64,000 nucleotides of DNA from an uncultured bacterium. GTDB lineage: Bacteria > Cyanobacteriota > Vampirovibrionia > Gastranaerophilales > Gastranaerophilaceae. The position numbers and the translations under genes were made by a program. This document shows, in pieces, positions 51,819-60,704 of this stretch. Within the stretch, counting starts at the first letter, position 1. Each line of letters opens with the position of its first letter. The DNA lies in the NCBI GenBank assembly GCA_900547155.1, contig URFH01000007.1, positions 1 through 64,000 on the forward strand, in the 5' to 3' direction. Below the pieces are notes generated by a model. The model was given only the letters and a program-made list of their open reading frames with translations. It was not told where the DNA came from and made no database searches.

Positions 51819-52871
51819 ATGAATGCAATAAAATCGATTCAAACGTACAAACCTGCCTTTTGGGGCTCAAAAAAAACACCCCCGAAAAAAGAACATAGAC
51901 AAGACAATAAAGAAAACAACAAATCCTCGTTGATAATGAGCGGATTGACTGCTGCGGCGGCTGTTGGCGCAGCTATAGTGATTATTAACAACCAAAAACC
52001 AAAGGCCGCTGAAATAGTAAAACAGGAGTTGAACACATTCGCGGATTTTCTCCAAAAAGCCCGGGAATCCGGCCTAAACAAGTCCGAAGACTATTTAAAA
52101 AACTGTATAGACGCAAATATCCTCGGAACAGGCGCAAATTCAAAAGTTTACAAATTCACAAACCCGTTAATGAAAAACTGGGCAATAAAAATTGACACAA
52201 AGCACGGAGATTTTATGGAAAGCTTTTCAAAACCTCTACAGCAGGTCGAAGATGAGTTTTCAGGGCTGAACATGGGACAGGAAATCGCAAAAATAGGCGA
52301 CAGGGTACATATTTTAAAGAGAATTAACGGAAAACCCCACTCAATTCCCGACTGGTCAACCCATAGGAGAAGCAAAGTGCCGATAAAACAGGAAGAAGCT
52401 GTTGATTTTCTTTCCGATGTAAAAAAAATCGCCGGATTTCCACAGGAAGCTTTCAACGAATACGCAAAAAAGCTGAAAGTTCTTGACGAAAAGGGTTACA
52501 AAGCTGACAGTTTTAATCCGAATAATTATCTTATTGATTTTGAAAAACAACATTTTTACATAATCGATGCGTACAAATACGATGTTGACGCACATCTGAA
52601 CACAAAATACGATTTATTCTGCCCGCTTGTTGATTATCCGAACTTTGAAAGATTTTATCAGGTTATGGATGACGCAGGCAAAGCCGAATTTCTTAGCACA
52701 ACAAAAACCCTTTTTGATAAATGCACCATTGCTGCAGAAAATCAGGGCTTGAATACATCGGAAAATGTCTTCCGGGAGTTTATCGCAAGAATTGACAGCA
52801 GAGAGGGGAACGGCGGAATGTACACAAACAGCTACAATGCAATGAAAAAGATTTGCGGTGCTGTTTTGTAA
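51819..52871 (+). CDS. Protein-kinase-like protein with N-terminal PAFWGS motif
   Basis: The 350-aa protein starts NAIKSIQTYKPAFWGS, then a hydrophobic helix (SGLTAAAAVGAAIVIINN). A kinase-like lobe follows: a Gly-rich loop ILGTGANSKVYKF, a Lys in WAIKID, a hinge-like region, and NPNNYLIDFEKQHFYIIDA, where D/N and IID could be the catalytic loop and metal site. There is no standard HRD or DFG. It resembles effector-type or antibiotic-kinase-like folds; I cannot assign a substrate. AGGATATGCAAAA precedes the ATG. Confidence 0.55.
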   Translation: MNAIKSIQTYKPAFWGSKKTPPKKEHRQDNKENNKSSLIMSGLTAAAAVGAAIVIINNQKPKAAEIVKQELNTFADFLQKARESGLNKSEDYLKNCIDANILGTGANSKVYKFTNPLMKNWAIKIDTKHGDFMESFSKPLQQVEDEFSGLNMGQEIAKIGDRVHILKRINGKPHSIPDWSTHRRSKVPIKQEEAVDFLSDVKKIAGFPQEAFNEYAKKLKVLDEKGYKADSFNPNNYLIDFEKQHFYIIDAYKYDVDAHLNTKYDLFCPLVDYPNFERFYQVMDDAGKAEFLSTTKTLFDKCTIAAENQGLNTSENVFREFIARIDSREGNGGMYTNSYNAMKKICGAVL

Positions 52872-52882
52872 TGGCCAAAGTT

Positions 52883-52912
52883 TGTAGGTTGGGCAAGTAT
52901 GCCCAACCTACA
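52883..52912. repeat. Palindromic intergenic repeat
   Basis: TGTAGGTTGGGCA and TGCCCAACCTACA form a perfect 13-bp stem around AGTA, a type of short palindromic repeat found in many genomes. Confidence 0.7.
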
Positions 52913-52955
52913 TTAAAAAAATTACTCAAAAACACTGTTCACCATTTGCATAAAC

Positions 52956-52983
52956 AAAAAAGAAACCTTTCGGTTTCTTTTTT
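52956..52983. terminator. Bidirectional terminator by the tRNA cluster
   Basis: AAAAGAAACC and GGTTTCTTTT enclose TTTC with T- and A-runs on both sides. On the minus strand it would end the tRNA transcript. Confidence 0.85.
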
Positions 52984-52987
52984 AATT

Positions 52988-53070
52988 TGGGCAGGGGTGG
53001 ATTCGAACCACCGTACCCTCGCGGGAACAGATTTACAGTCTGTCGCCTTTAGCCACTCGGCCACCTACCC
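52988..53070 (-). tRNA. tRNA-Tyr (GTA)
   Basis: An 83-nt class II tRNA with acceptor GGGTAGG/CCTGCCC (one G-U pair), anticodon in CTGTAAA (GTA), a long variable arm and T-arm GGTTCGAATCC. CCA is not encoded. Confidence 0.95.
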
Positions 53071-53089
53071 ATATTAAATTTTCAAAAAA

Positions 53090-53161
53090 TGCCTTTGACG
53101 GGATTTGAACCCGTGGCCTCTCCCTTACCAAGGGAGTGCGCTACCCCTGCGCCACAAAGGC
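53090..53161 (-). tRNA. tRNA-Thr (GGT)
   Basis: A 72-nt cloverleaf: acceptor GCCTTTG/CAAAGGC, anticodon stem CTCCC/GGGAG with loop TTGGTAA (GGT), T-arm GGGTTCAAATCCC. CCA is not encoded. Confidence 0.95.
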
Positions 53162-53213
53162 TTTTGGGCTTTATGTTTTTCAACAACTTGCCAGCCCCCC
53201 TTTTAGGAGAAAA

Positions 53214-53285
53214 TGCCGAAGATAGGAATCGAACCTACAACCTACGGTTTACAAAACCGTTGCTCTACCATTGAGCCACTTCGGC
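53214..53285 (-). tRNA. tRNA-Thr (TGT)
   Basis: A 72-nt cloverleaf: acceptor GCCGAAG/CTTCGGC, anticodon stem ACGGT/ACCGT with loop TTTGTAA (TGT), T-arm GTAGGTTCGATTCCTAT. CCA is not encoded. All three tRNAs lie in one minus-strand cluster. Confidence 0.95.
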
Positions 53286-53375
53286 ATAGGATTATAATAT
53301 TAAGGACATGTTTAAGTGTCAAGTAGTCAGTGAGATTTTTTTTAATTTTAAGTCCAAAATCTTCACAGCTTTGAA

Positions 53376-54002
53376 TTACTGCCTCAATTCTTCATGATAA
53401 ATGCCGCCACCGCATATTGTTTCTATAACTTTTAAAAGAAATTCTCTTGGCGCGTCCATGTGGTTTATATAAAATTCTTTGTTACCGAGATGGTTGATTT
53501 TTATGATGCAGTTTTGTCCGCGTTCTGCCGGAATGAACAAAGAAGCAACTTCCTGTTCCAAAACTGTTTGCAGCTGGTCTTCTTCTTTCACATCTTTGAT
53601 TATTTCGTGAAAATTGCCTTTTAATGCAATGATTCTGTTTGAAATCATAGGCATTTCAACGCCTCTGTACAGAGCCTGGGGCTGGTTGTTCCATCTTGTG
53701 GTAAAGCTGATTGTATGCCACAGTATGTGCAAAACAAGCACTGTATTAGTTTCATCTGTTTCAAAAAAGATATTGTCTGTTGCAACCCCGCGTGCGCCAA
53801 ATGACTGTTTAAGATATTCGACTGTAGATTGCATGTTGTCTGTGATTTTAACAAAAGTTTCTGTAGCGTTCATTGTAGAGCGCTGGTATTCCAAAAACTG
53901 TTTGTACATGTGAGTAGACACAAGATTAATCCTCTCTTGAATAACAGAGGATTTTCTAATCGATGTCTCGAGGTTATCAAAGCTGTTAAAATTGTTGTCC
54001 AA
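53376..54002 (-). CDS. Unknown protein
   Basis: I do not recognise it. I set the start at the TTG 54002 (GAGAGATA upstream; a -10-like TACAATATTAT lies just behind), giving 208 aa; the longer frame begins at a weak GTG. The N-terminal half is helical (IQERINLVSTHMYKQFLEYQ, MNATETFVKITDNM). The C-terminal half is mixed, with IPAERGQNCIIKINHLGNKE and YINHMDAPREF, suggesting a small sensor-like domain. There is no signal peptide. It sits beside tRNA genes and is divergent from a zinc-ribbon gene. Confidence 0.6.
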   Translation of the reverse strand: MDNNFNSFDNLETSIRKSSVIQERINLVSTHMYKQFLEYQRSTMNATETFVKITDNMQSTVEYLKQSFGARGVATDNIFFETDETNTVLVLHILWHTISFTTRWNNQPQALYRGVEMPMISNRIIALKGNFHEIIKDVKEEDQLQTVLEQEVASLFIPAERGQNCIIKINHLGNKEFYINHMDAPREFLLKVIETICGGGIYHEELRQ

Positions 54003-54137
54003 TATCTCTCTCTTCTCTTGATAATATTGTACACAAAAATTTACATTACTTGTACAGTTTAGTAAATTTTTTTTACAATCCAACACACTTATACAATTTA
54101 TTTTTATCTGTTGTCAAGATGATTTTACTTGCTTTTT

Positions 54138-54169
54138 TTAGATAGTTTAGCTAATATTTTACTATCTAA
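54138..54169. repeat. Inverted repeat, possible operator
   Basis: TTAGATAGT (54138-54146) and ACTATCTAA (54161-54169) form a perfect 9-bp inverted repeat 22 bases before the zinc-ribbon gene. Confidence 0.5.
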
Positions 54170-54191
54170 GTTAGGTTAAGAAGGTAGGATT

Positions 54192-54533
54192 ATGGCTAAC
54201 GTAGCTAATTGTAAAAAATGCGGAGCATTATTTCTTCAGTCAGGCAAAAGAGATATTTGTGATAAATGTTTTGAAGAACAAAATAAATTAATAAGCGAGA
54301 TAAATTCTTACGTTACACTTTCCGGTGAACAGTTTATCCCCGTAGAAGACATCATGGCAAAGTTTAATATAACAAGAAATGAGTTTGAAGCATTTTTCCT
54401 TGCAGGTAAATTTGTAAGAATCTCTAATAAAGTTACTATTAAATGTGCAAAATGCGGAAAAGTTATTCCGATAGAAAACAGAACAAACTTCCTTTGCAAT
54501 GAATGTGCAAAGAAATTACAAAACGAAATTTGA
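54192..54533 (+). CDS. Double zinc-ribbon protein, possibly flagellar (YvyF-like)
   Basis: The 113-aa protein has an N-terminal CKKCGALF and CDKCFEE zinc ribbon, a winged-helix-like middle (FIPVEDIMAKFNITRNEFE), and a C-terminal CAKCGKVI and CNECAKK ribbon. The layout resembles the flagellar operon protein YvyF, a regulator, but similarity is partial. AGGTAGGA precedes the ATG. flhA and a PilZ gene lie 6 kb downstream on the same strand. Confidence 0.6.
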   Translation: MANVANCKKCGALFLQSGKRDICDKCFEEQNKLISEINSYVTLSGEQFIPVEDIMAKFNITRNEFEAFFLAGKFVRISNKVTIKCAKCGKVIPIENRTNFLCNECAKKLQNEI

Positions 54534-54586
54534 AAGCAATTTGACTCTTTGCTGGATCTGCTTGTTGCAAACCATTTTAAAAAATA

Positions 54587-55558
54587 ATGAAAATAGTAAT
54601 TGTCGGATATGATAAAATGTTTTCCAATCTTATTTTAGGGACACTGGACTCTAAAAATAAAATTGTGGGTGTCTTCCGGCATGAAAGGGTGGCAATACAT
54701 CCGTGGCTGTTGTTTTTTAAAGATATTTTTGCCCCGGGAAAAGACCTATCTTTTATCAAAAGTTTTAAACTCAAAGAAATTAAAGCAAGAAGCGTAAACT
54801 CAAAAGAGTTTCAAAAAGCTGTGCTCAAGCTCAATCCTGACATAATCCTTGTGGGGTCGTGGAGCGAAAAGTTTAAAAAACCCGTAATCAATCTGCCTAA
54901 AATTGGCACAATCAACTGCCATCCGTCGCTTTTGCCGGCATACAGAGGCCCTAACCCTTATATGAGGGTGATAATGAATGAAGAAAAAGAAACAGGCATA
55001 ACCTTTCACCTTATGGATGAAAACCTGGATACAGGCCCGATTCTGCTGCAAAAGAAAATAGATATTGTGCAGGGGTTTAATGGGGATACGGGCGAGACCC
55101 TCAAAAACAAATGCTGTGTGCTTGCGCGCGAAGGGATAAAAGAGCTGTTGTGCTCCATGGAAGATGAGATAATCGTGCCGGTCAATCAAAATGCAAAAGA
55201 CGCTTCTTATTACCCGCAGATTAGCGAAAAGGATATACTCATAGATTTTACAAAAACATCAGCACAGATAAATGCTCTTGTTCGGGCGCTCACCCCGTGG
55301 CAGCCGGCTTATATCCCGCATAAGAATGCGTTTTTGCAGGTTGGTAAAATTAAATTTTTTGAAAACAAAACAAAATTTCATACAGACAGATACAAACCAG
55401 GTCTTGTGTTGAAGAAAAATAACAAAGCCATGTGGATTTTGACAGGAGATGACAAGATTGCCAAAATACAGGGCTTAAAGCTTTTTGGCAGACTGGGGCA
55501 TATTTTTACGCCCCTTTATCTGCAATTTTTTGTGAAGTCCGGCGATATTTGCCGTTAA
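54587..55558 (+). CDS. Formyltransferase, methionyl-tRNA formyltransferase-like
   Basis: The formyltransferase signature INCHPSLLPAYRGPNPY, with the Asn-His pair, and the Asp in MDENLDTGPILL are intact. A C-terminal domain of the Fmt type follows (IDFTKTSAQINALVRALTPWQPAY). 323 aa is close to Fmt (about 315). The N-terminal substrate part is divergent (MKIVIVGYDKMFSNLILG), so it may be a sugar-amine or other formyltransferase. It ends next to the converging M16 gene. Confidence 0.75.
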   Translation: MKIVIVGYDKMFSNLILGTLDSKNKIVGVFRHERVAIHPWLLFFKDIFAPGKDLSFIKSFKLKEIKARSVNSKEFQKAVLKLNPDIILVGSWSEKFKKPVINLPKIGTINCHPSLLPAYRGPNPYMRVIMNEEKETGITFHLMDENLDTGPILLQKKIDIVQGFNGDTGETLKNKCCVLAREGIKELLCSMEDEIIVPVNQNAKDASYYPQISEKDILIDFTKTSAQINALVRALTPWQPAYIPHKNAFLQVGKIKFFENKTKFHTDRYKPGLVLKKNNKAMWILTGDDKIAKIQGLKLFGRLGHIFTPLYLQFFVKSGDICR

Positions 55559-58213
55559 TTATTTAAACTGCTCCAGATATTTTTGCGGTGCAACGATTGC
55601 GAAGGTGTAATTGTTATCAAAGTATTTGTTCGCAACCCTGATAATATCAGAGGGAGTTACACACTGTATGAGCTTTGGAAATTCGTCAATGTAGAGGTAA
55701 CCTCTGCCGGAGGTTTCGAACCATCCGAGGGTAGAGGCTTTTTCCATATTGGTTTCCTGTGAGAGTATAAAGCTGCCCAGAATTTTGTCTTTTGCCTCTT
55801 GAAGCTCTTTTTCTGAAACAAATTCTTTTTTGAGTATATTGATTTGTTTTAAAAGCTCATTCTTGGAATGAAGTGCTGTTTGCGGGTTTGTGCCGATGTA
55901 GAGCGCAAAAACACCCTGGTTAACATTTGCCGCAAAACTTGAGCCGACCTGATAAGCCAGACCCTGCTCTGCTCTAAGACCTGTGAAGAGTCTTGAGCTC
56001 ATTCCTCCGCCGAGGATAGAGTCTATGACCTGAAGTGCTGCAATGTCTTTTTTGTTTTCCACGCCGTCTGTCAGCCAGCCCATTACAAGCCATGCTGCTT
56101 CAACGTCTTTGTCTTTTTTTACGGTTTTTGGGCTCTGCAAAGGCTTAAACAGGTTTTTATATTTATTGTATTCAAACCTTTGAACATTTTTGTTATCGGC
56201 TTTGTTGGCGCCAAAAATATCTGTAATGCTGTCTATAACAGCTTTGTCATCCACATTTCCGTTTATTGAAATGACTAAGTTTTGCGGACAGAATACTGTG
56301 TTGTAAAAAGCCAGCACGTCAGATTTTTCTATAGTCGGGATGGTTTTTTCAAGCACTTTGCCTGTGACTCCGTAAGGTGTGCCTGTCCAGATGGCGGTTT
56401 TGAATTCTTCAAATGCGGTGCTTGCCGGCATGTCGCGGTTTTTTTGTATGTTTTGTATTTGTTCTGCTTTTACTCTTGCAATTTCTTGAGGTTCAAAAGA
56501 GGCATGATTTATAATTTCATTTAGCAAATCAAATGTTAACGGAAGGTCGTTTCTGGTTGTTTTTACTGCAATTGAGAAATAATCCGAACCGTTGGCCGGT
56601 GCTATTTTTATGCCGTTTTGCTCCATAACCTGTGACAGGTCTAAAGAAGAGTATTTTTTTGTGCCTTTCATCATTGCAGAGGCTGTTATAGCGCCTGTTC
56701 CGGCTTTTTTTTCAATATAGTTTCCGCCTTTGGAAATTATCTGCATTGCCACAATATCGTTTAGCTTGTTGTGGTTGATTATGAGGGTAATATCACCCGG
56801 TAGCAGATATTTTGTAATATTCTTGTCAGTGCTCACAACAACAGGCTCTTTTTTCATAATTGAGCTTATTTTTTTTATGTTTTCCTGCGCTGCAGACTCG
56901 GGCAGCATTACGGAAATAACTGCGTGATTTGGGTTGAGGTATTTTTTTGCAACCCTTATGATATCTGCTTTTGTTACTTTTTTGATGTTTGAGATGTACT
57001 CTTCGTAGTATTTTGTGTCACCGTACACAAGTGTTGTGTAGCCGAGTTCATTTGCTATGTTCGAGGCAGATTCTCTTGAGTAGAACGTGTCTCTTTCAAT
57101 GATATTTTTTGCTGTTGTAATATCCTGTTCGTCAAAGTTTCCGTTTCTTACCCTGTTTATTTCGTCAAAGATTGCTTTTTTGACCTTGTCTTTGTTTGCG
57201 GGAACATAGTTTGCACGTATAAACAGGATGCTGTCGTCTTTCATCGAGGCATGGCCTGCTGAAATGCTGTAGGCAAGCTGTTTTTGCTCTTTTACTGTTT
57301 GATACAGTTTTGAAGAGCGGCCGTCGCCTAATATTGTTGCAAGCACATCCAGCGCGTAGCTGTCTGCTCTGTTTTCCTGCGGCACTCCGCGGAAGCCTAT
57401 CATCATATAGCCTGTTTTTACTTTGTCTTTGGCTAATATTTCGATTTGTTTTTCTATATTTTTATCAGTTTTATATTTCGGGTTTTGGGCAGAATTTTTG
57501 CATTTTCTGTTAAAGTTTTGTTTGATAAGATTAAGAGCGTCCTGTGTGTTTACATCACCCACAACAACGGTAATCATGTTGGATGGGTTGTACCATGTGT
57601 TGTAAAAGTCAAGGATTTCTTCTCTTGTGATGTTTTCAATGATTTCTTTTTTGCCTATGACTTTTCTTTTGTAAGGATGGTTTACATAAAACGCATTAAT
57701 CATGTTTTCATAGAGCTTTGTTTCGGGGTTGTCGTTTGTTTTTGAGATTTCTTCTATTACGACTTTTCTTTCTTTTTCAAGCTCTTTTCTTGGAATCTGC
57801 GGGTTCATGAGCATGTCAGCGTGCAAATCCATTGCTGTTTGGAAGTATTTTGAAGGGAGTGTGATGTAGTAGTGCGTAAAATCTTTGCTTGTTGCAGCGT
57901 TCGTTTCAGCACCTTTCGAGTCCATTATTCTGTCAAACTCACCTGTGGGGTGTTTTTGAGTTCCTTTAAAAAACAGGTGCTCAAGAAAGTGGGCTACGCC
58001 GTTATTTTGGTCATTTTCGTTTATGGAACCTGTTTTTATCCACGTGTCGATAGTCACAATCGGGTTGTCGTGGACCTCTTTTATTATAACGGTCTGGCCG
58101 TTGTCGAGTTTGTAGCTGTTATAATCCTGTGCAAAAACACACTGCCCCATAGTGACAAGCGTCATCACGGAAAGGATTAAAAACTTTTTAAAACGTGTTG
58201 AAAAATTGAGCAT
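55559..58213 (-). CDS. Secreted M16 zinc peptidase, double-domain
   Basis: From the ATG at 58213 (AAGGGAGA upstream) it is 884 aa with a signal peptide, FKKFLILSVMTLVTMGQCVF ending FA|Q. The inverted zinc motif is HFLEHLFFKGT, with NMITVVVGDV downstream, and the second half is a structural M16 domain (TSGRGYLYIDEF near the end). It probably degrades peptides in the periplasm. The other M16 protein at 27.5 kb lacks a signal peptide. Confidence 0.92.
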   Translation of the reverse strand: MLNFSTRFKKFLILSVMTLVTMGQCVFAQDYNSYKLDNGQTVIIKEVHDNPIVTIDTWIKTGSINENDQNNGVAHFLEHLFFKGTQKHPTGEFDRIMDSKGAETNAATSKDFTHYYITLPSKYFQTAMDLHADMLMNPQIPRKELEKERKVVIEEISKTNDNPETKLYENMINAFYVNHPYKRKVIGKKEIIENITREEILDFYNTWYNPSNMITVVVGDVNTQDALNLIKQNFNRKCKNSAQNPKYKTDKNIEKQIEILAKDKVKTGYMMIGFRGVPQENRADSYALDVLATILGDGRSSKLYQTVKEQKQLAYSISAGHASMKDDSILFIRANYVPANKDKVKKAIFDEINRVRNGNFDEQDITTAKNIIERDTFYSRESASNIANELGYTTLVYGDTKYYEEYISNIKKVTKADIIRVAKKYLNPNHAVISVMLPESAAQENIKKISSIMKKEPVVVSTDKNITKYLLPGDITLIINHNKLNDIVAMQIISKGGNYIEKKAGTGAITASAMMKGTKKYSSLDLSQVMEQNGIKIAPANGSDYFSIAVKTTRNDLPLTFDLLNEIINHASFEPQEIARVKAEQIQNIQKNRDMPASTAFEEFKTAIWTGTPYGVTGKVLEKTIPTIEKSDVLAFYNTVFCPQNLVISINGNVDDKAVIDSITDIFGANKADNKNVQRFEYNKYKNLFKPLQSPKTVKKDKDVEAAWLVMGWLTDGVENKKDIAALQVIDSILGGGMSSRLFTGLRAEQGLAYQVGSSFAANVNQGVFALYIGTNPQTALHSKNELLKQINILKKEFVSEKELQEAKDKILGSFILSQETNMEKASTLGWFETSGRGYLYIDEFPKLIQCVTPSDIIRVANKYFDNNYTFAIVAPQKYLEQFK

Positions 58214-58397
58214 TTTATTAAAATCTCCCTTTGTCTTTATAATTTTATTTGATAACAAATTATACTATATATTTTAATATTGGCGCATAGTCTTAATGAG
58301 GGGGATATCAGGCTATATTGTAATTGCTCGTTTAGTCAATGGTAATGCTATTCATGTTGTTTAAAATACCGGTATGAATATGGATTACGGAGAAAAT

Positions 58398-59963
58398 ATG
58401 TCATACAACGATTGTGCGGTCGACGGCTATTGCAGTATAGACCCCATCATGTACTCTTTGATGGAGGTTTTGCTCTACGAGTTAAAACAGATTACGTATT
58501 ATTACATAAAAATGCAAGAGCTCGGGTACGAAAACAAAGCTCTTAAAAGCAGAATTATCAACTATTTGTCCTTGATATTAATCGGTTATGAATTTAACAG
58601 AGAAGAATTCCAAGCTCTGTTAAAGGAAATTCATAAAGAAAAAGAGTCTGTCAAAGAGGCTTATACAGCATTTTGTGATGAAAAAAACATGGACTGTCAG
58701 ATTTTGAAATCAAACATAAAGTTTGAAAAATTTGACCTGAGCTCTATTGTAAATCAGGGTGAACAACAGGCCATAAGACGAAACAGCTCTTTGAGTGCGG
58801 ATGTAAAAAACCTTTATGAAATTATACTAAACCTTATCAAAAGCGCCAGTATCAGGTTGATTGAGCTCAAATGCTATACAGAAGACTATTTGCCTGAAGA
58901 AGACGGAATCTTAAAACTTTTCAACAACCTTAATTTTTCTGCTATGACAGAGTCAAAGCTTATTAAAAAAGTCAATGATTTTGCACAGATAAACTATCAA
59001 ATCCATAAAAAGCTCCATGTTTTTAAAGAGGAATACTACGGTGCAATCGGTTTGCATGACGTTTCTATAGGTGTAGAAAAAGGAAAATCGATTCTTGTTT
59101 CCGGACAGAATTTAAAAGATTTGGAGAACCTTTTAGAAGCCGTTAAAGATACTGATATCAACGTTTATACGCACAACGGGCTTATTGTTGCACATGCATA
59201 CCCCAAGTTTGCAAAATACAAAAATCTAAAAGGCCACTTCCAGATGTCTATGGACAGCGTGCAGTATGATTTTACTACATTTAAGGGGCCTGTGCTTGTT
59301 ATAAGAAATTTTCAATATCTTCTTGATAAGCTTTACAGAGGGCGTCTTTTCACCACAAACCTTATTGCCGGCAAAGGCATGACAAGGATAGAAAAAAACA
59401 ATTTTAAACCTCTTGTGGATGCGGCAGAAAACTCTCAAGGGTTTGATCGTGATCACAGCATTGCACAGGTCAAAGTCGGTTACGACGAAGAGCTTGTTAT
59501 GCAGAAGGTGGACAAAATTATTGAAAAAATCAAAAACAAAGACATAAAACACCTTATTGTAGTGGGGCTTTTGAACCATGCTGCCATGCATTCTCAGTAC
59601 TTTGATGTGCTTGAAGAAAACTTGAGCGACGACCATTACGTAATCACAACGGTTATTCCTTCAAAAAAAGAAAACATTTTGTATTTTGATTCATTCTTTA
59701 ACTCGTCTTTGATTTACAAAATTCTTTCTCACATAAAAAAACATGTTGACCTCGACAAATTCCCTGTCAGTGTGTTTATAACTACATGCAACCTTCACAC
59801 TATGTCTCATATTTTTAATTTAAAATATCTTGGCATAAATAGCATATATCTGCCTGAATGCACGTCAAACATCATCACTCCTAACATGCTCAAGTTTTTG
59901 AAAGAAAAATTTGACATCAAACAGGTGTCTGATGACCCGAAAAAAGATTTGAAAAATCTTTAA
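58398..59963 (+). CDS. Hybrid cluster protein homologue lacking the hybrid-cluster ligands
   Basis: The ATG 58398 has GGAG upstream and gives 521 aa. The Hcp fold is clear: SILVSGQNLKDLENLLEAVK, INVYTHNGLIVAHAYP, and the C-terminal LKYLGINSIYL with NIITPNMLKFL. The N-terminal cluster keeps only C6 and C12 (C-x5-C) of four Cys. The hybrid-cluster Cys are gone: TTNC reads VIRNF, GGCDGAKPG reads GLLNHAAMH, TLACGK reads TVIPSK, and the Glu of WYEQKA is missing. It therefore cannot be a hydroxylamine or NO reductase of the known type; a structural or regulatory role is inferred. Confidence 0.75.
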   Translation: MSYNDCAVDGYCSIDPIMYSLMEVLLYELKQITYYYIKMQELGYENKALKSRIINYLSLILIGYEFNREEFQALLKEIHKEKESVKEAYTAFCDEKNMDCQILKSNIKFEKFDLSSIVNQGEQQAIRRNSSLSADVKNLYEIILNLIKSASIRLIELKCYTEDYLPEEDGILKLFNNLNFSAMTESKLIKKVNDFAQINYQIHKKLHVFKEEYYGAIGLHDVSIGVEKGKSILVSGQNLKDLENLLEAVKDTDINVYTHNGLIVAHAYPKFAKYKNLKGHFQMSMDSVQYDFTTFKGPVLVIRNFQYLLDKLYRGRLFTTNLIAGKGMTRIEKNNFKPLVDAAENSQGFDRDHSIAQVKVGYDEELVMQKVDKIIEKIKNKDIKHLIVVGLLNHAAMHSQYFDVLEENLSDDHYVITTVIPSKKENILYFDSFFNSSLIYKILSHIKKHVDLDKFPVSVFITTCNLHTMSHIFNLKYLGINSIYLPECTSNIITPNMLKFLKEKFDIKQVSDDPKKDLKNL

Positions 59964-59966
59964 ATT

Positions 59967-60605
59967 TTACATTCCTGCTTGTGAACCAAAATAACAGTTG
60001 TATTTTTTTTCGTAACCTATGCTGGTTTTTGAGTCATGACCGGGGTAAACATCGATGTCGTCATCAAGCTTAAAGAGTTTTTCTTTTATAGAATTGCTCA
60101 ACTGAGCAAAGCTGCCGCCTTCAAAGTCTGTTCTTCCCACTGAAGTGTAAAACAACGTGTCACCCGAGAAAAGGTGCTTCCCGACAAGGAAACAAACACT
60201 GCCGGGTGTGTGGCCGGGTGTGTGGATTACTTTTATTTCGTTTTTGCCTAAAGAAAAAGTATCCTTATCAGTAAATGTGTGAAGGTCACAGGGGGCTTCA
60301 ACATTTTGTACAAACCCGAATCTTTCCAGCTGTTTTGGCAGATTTTGAGCAAGGTATTTGTCTTCCTCATGGATATACACAGGCGCGTCTGTCATGCTTT
60401 GTGCGTCTTTTTCGCCAAAAATATGGTCAAAATGTCCGTGAGTGTTAAGAATATATTTGAGCTTTGCGCCCTGTTTTTCTATCTCGTTTTTAACAGGCGT
60501 AAAATCACCGCCAAGGTCTATTACAGCGGCTTCTTTGGAGTCTTCGTCAATCAAAAGATACGCGTTTGTGCCTATAAGTCCCATTGGAAAAGTTTTTATA
60601 ATCAT
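59967..60605 (-). CDS. MBL-fold metallo-hydrolase (glyoxalase II-like)
   Basis: The 212-aa protein has the zinc motif NTHGHFDHIFG, then HTPGHTPGSVCFLVG, FSGDTLF and DVYPGHDSKTSIGYE. This is the single-domain YcbL/GloB-related type, acting on thioesters or similar. It converges with the Hcp-like gene, three bases apart. Its true substrate is open. Confidence 0.9.
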   Translation of the reverse strand: MIIKTFPMGLIGTNAYLLIDEDSKEAAVIDLGGDFTPVKNEIEKQGAKLKYILNTHGHFDHIFGEKDAQSMTDAPVYIHEEDKYLAQNLPKQLERFGFVQNVEAPCDLHTFTDKDTFSLGKNEIKVIHTPGHTPGSVCFLVGKHLFSGDTLFYTSVGRTDFEGGSFAQLSNSIKEKLFKLDDDIDVYPGHDSKTSIGYEKKYNCYFGSQAGM

Positions 60606-60704
60606 TTAGAAATTATAACCGATATTTGAAGTTTGGTAAAGAATTCGATAAATAAACATATATAGGCTATTATTTAATTGGGAAAGAGTATACAAAAACA
60701 GACA

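Noticed and set aside
52853-53274. Frames reading through the tRNA cluster
   Set aside because: They are translations of tRNA genes on the other strand.
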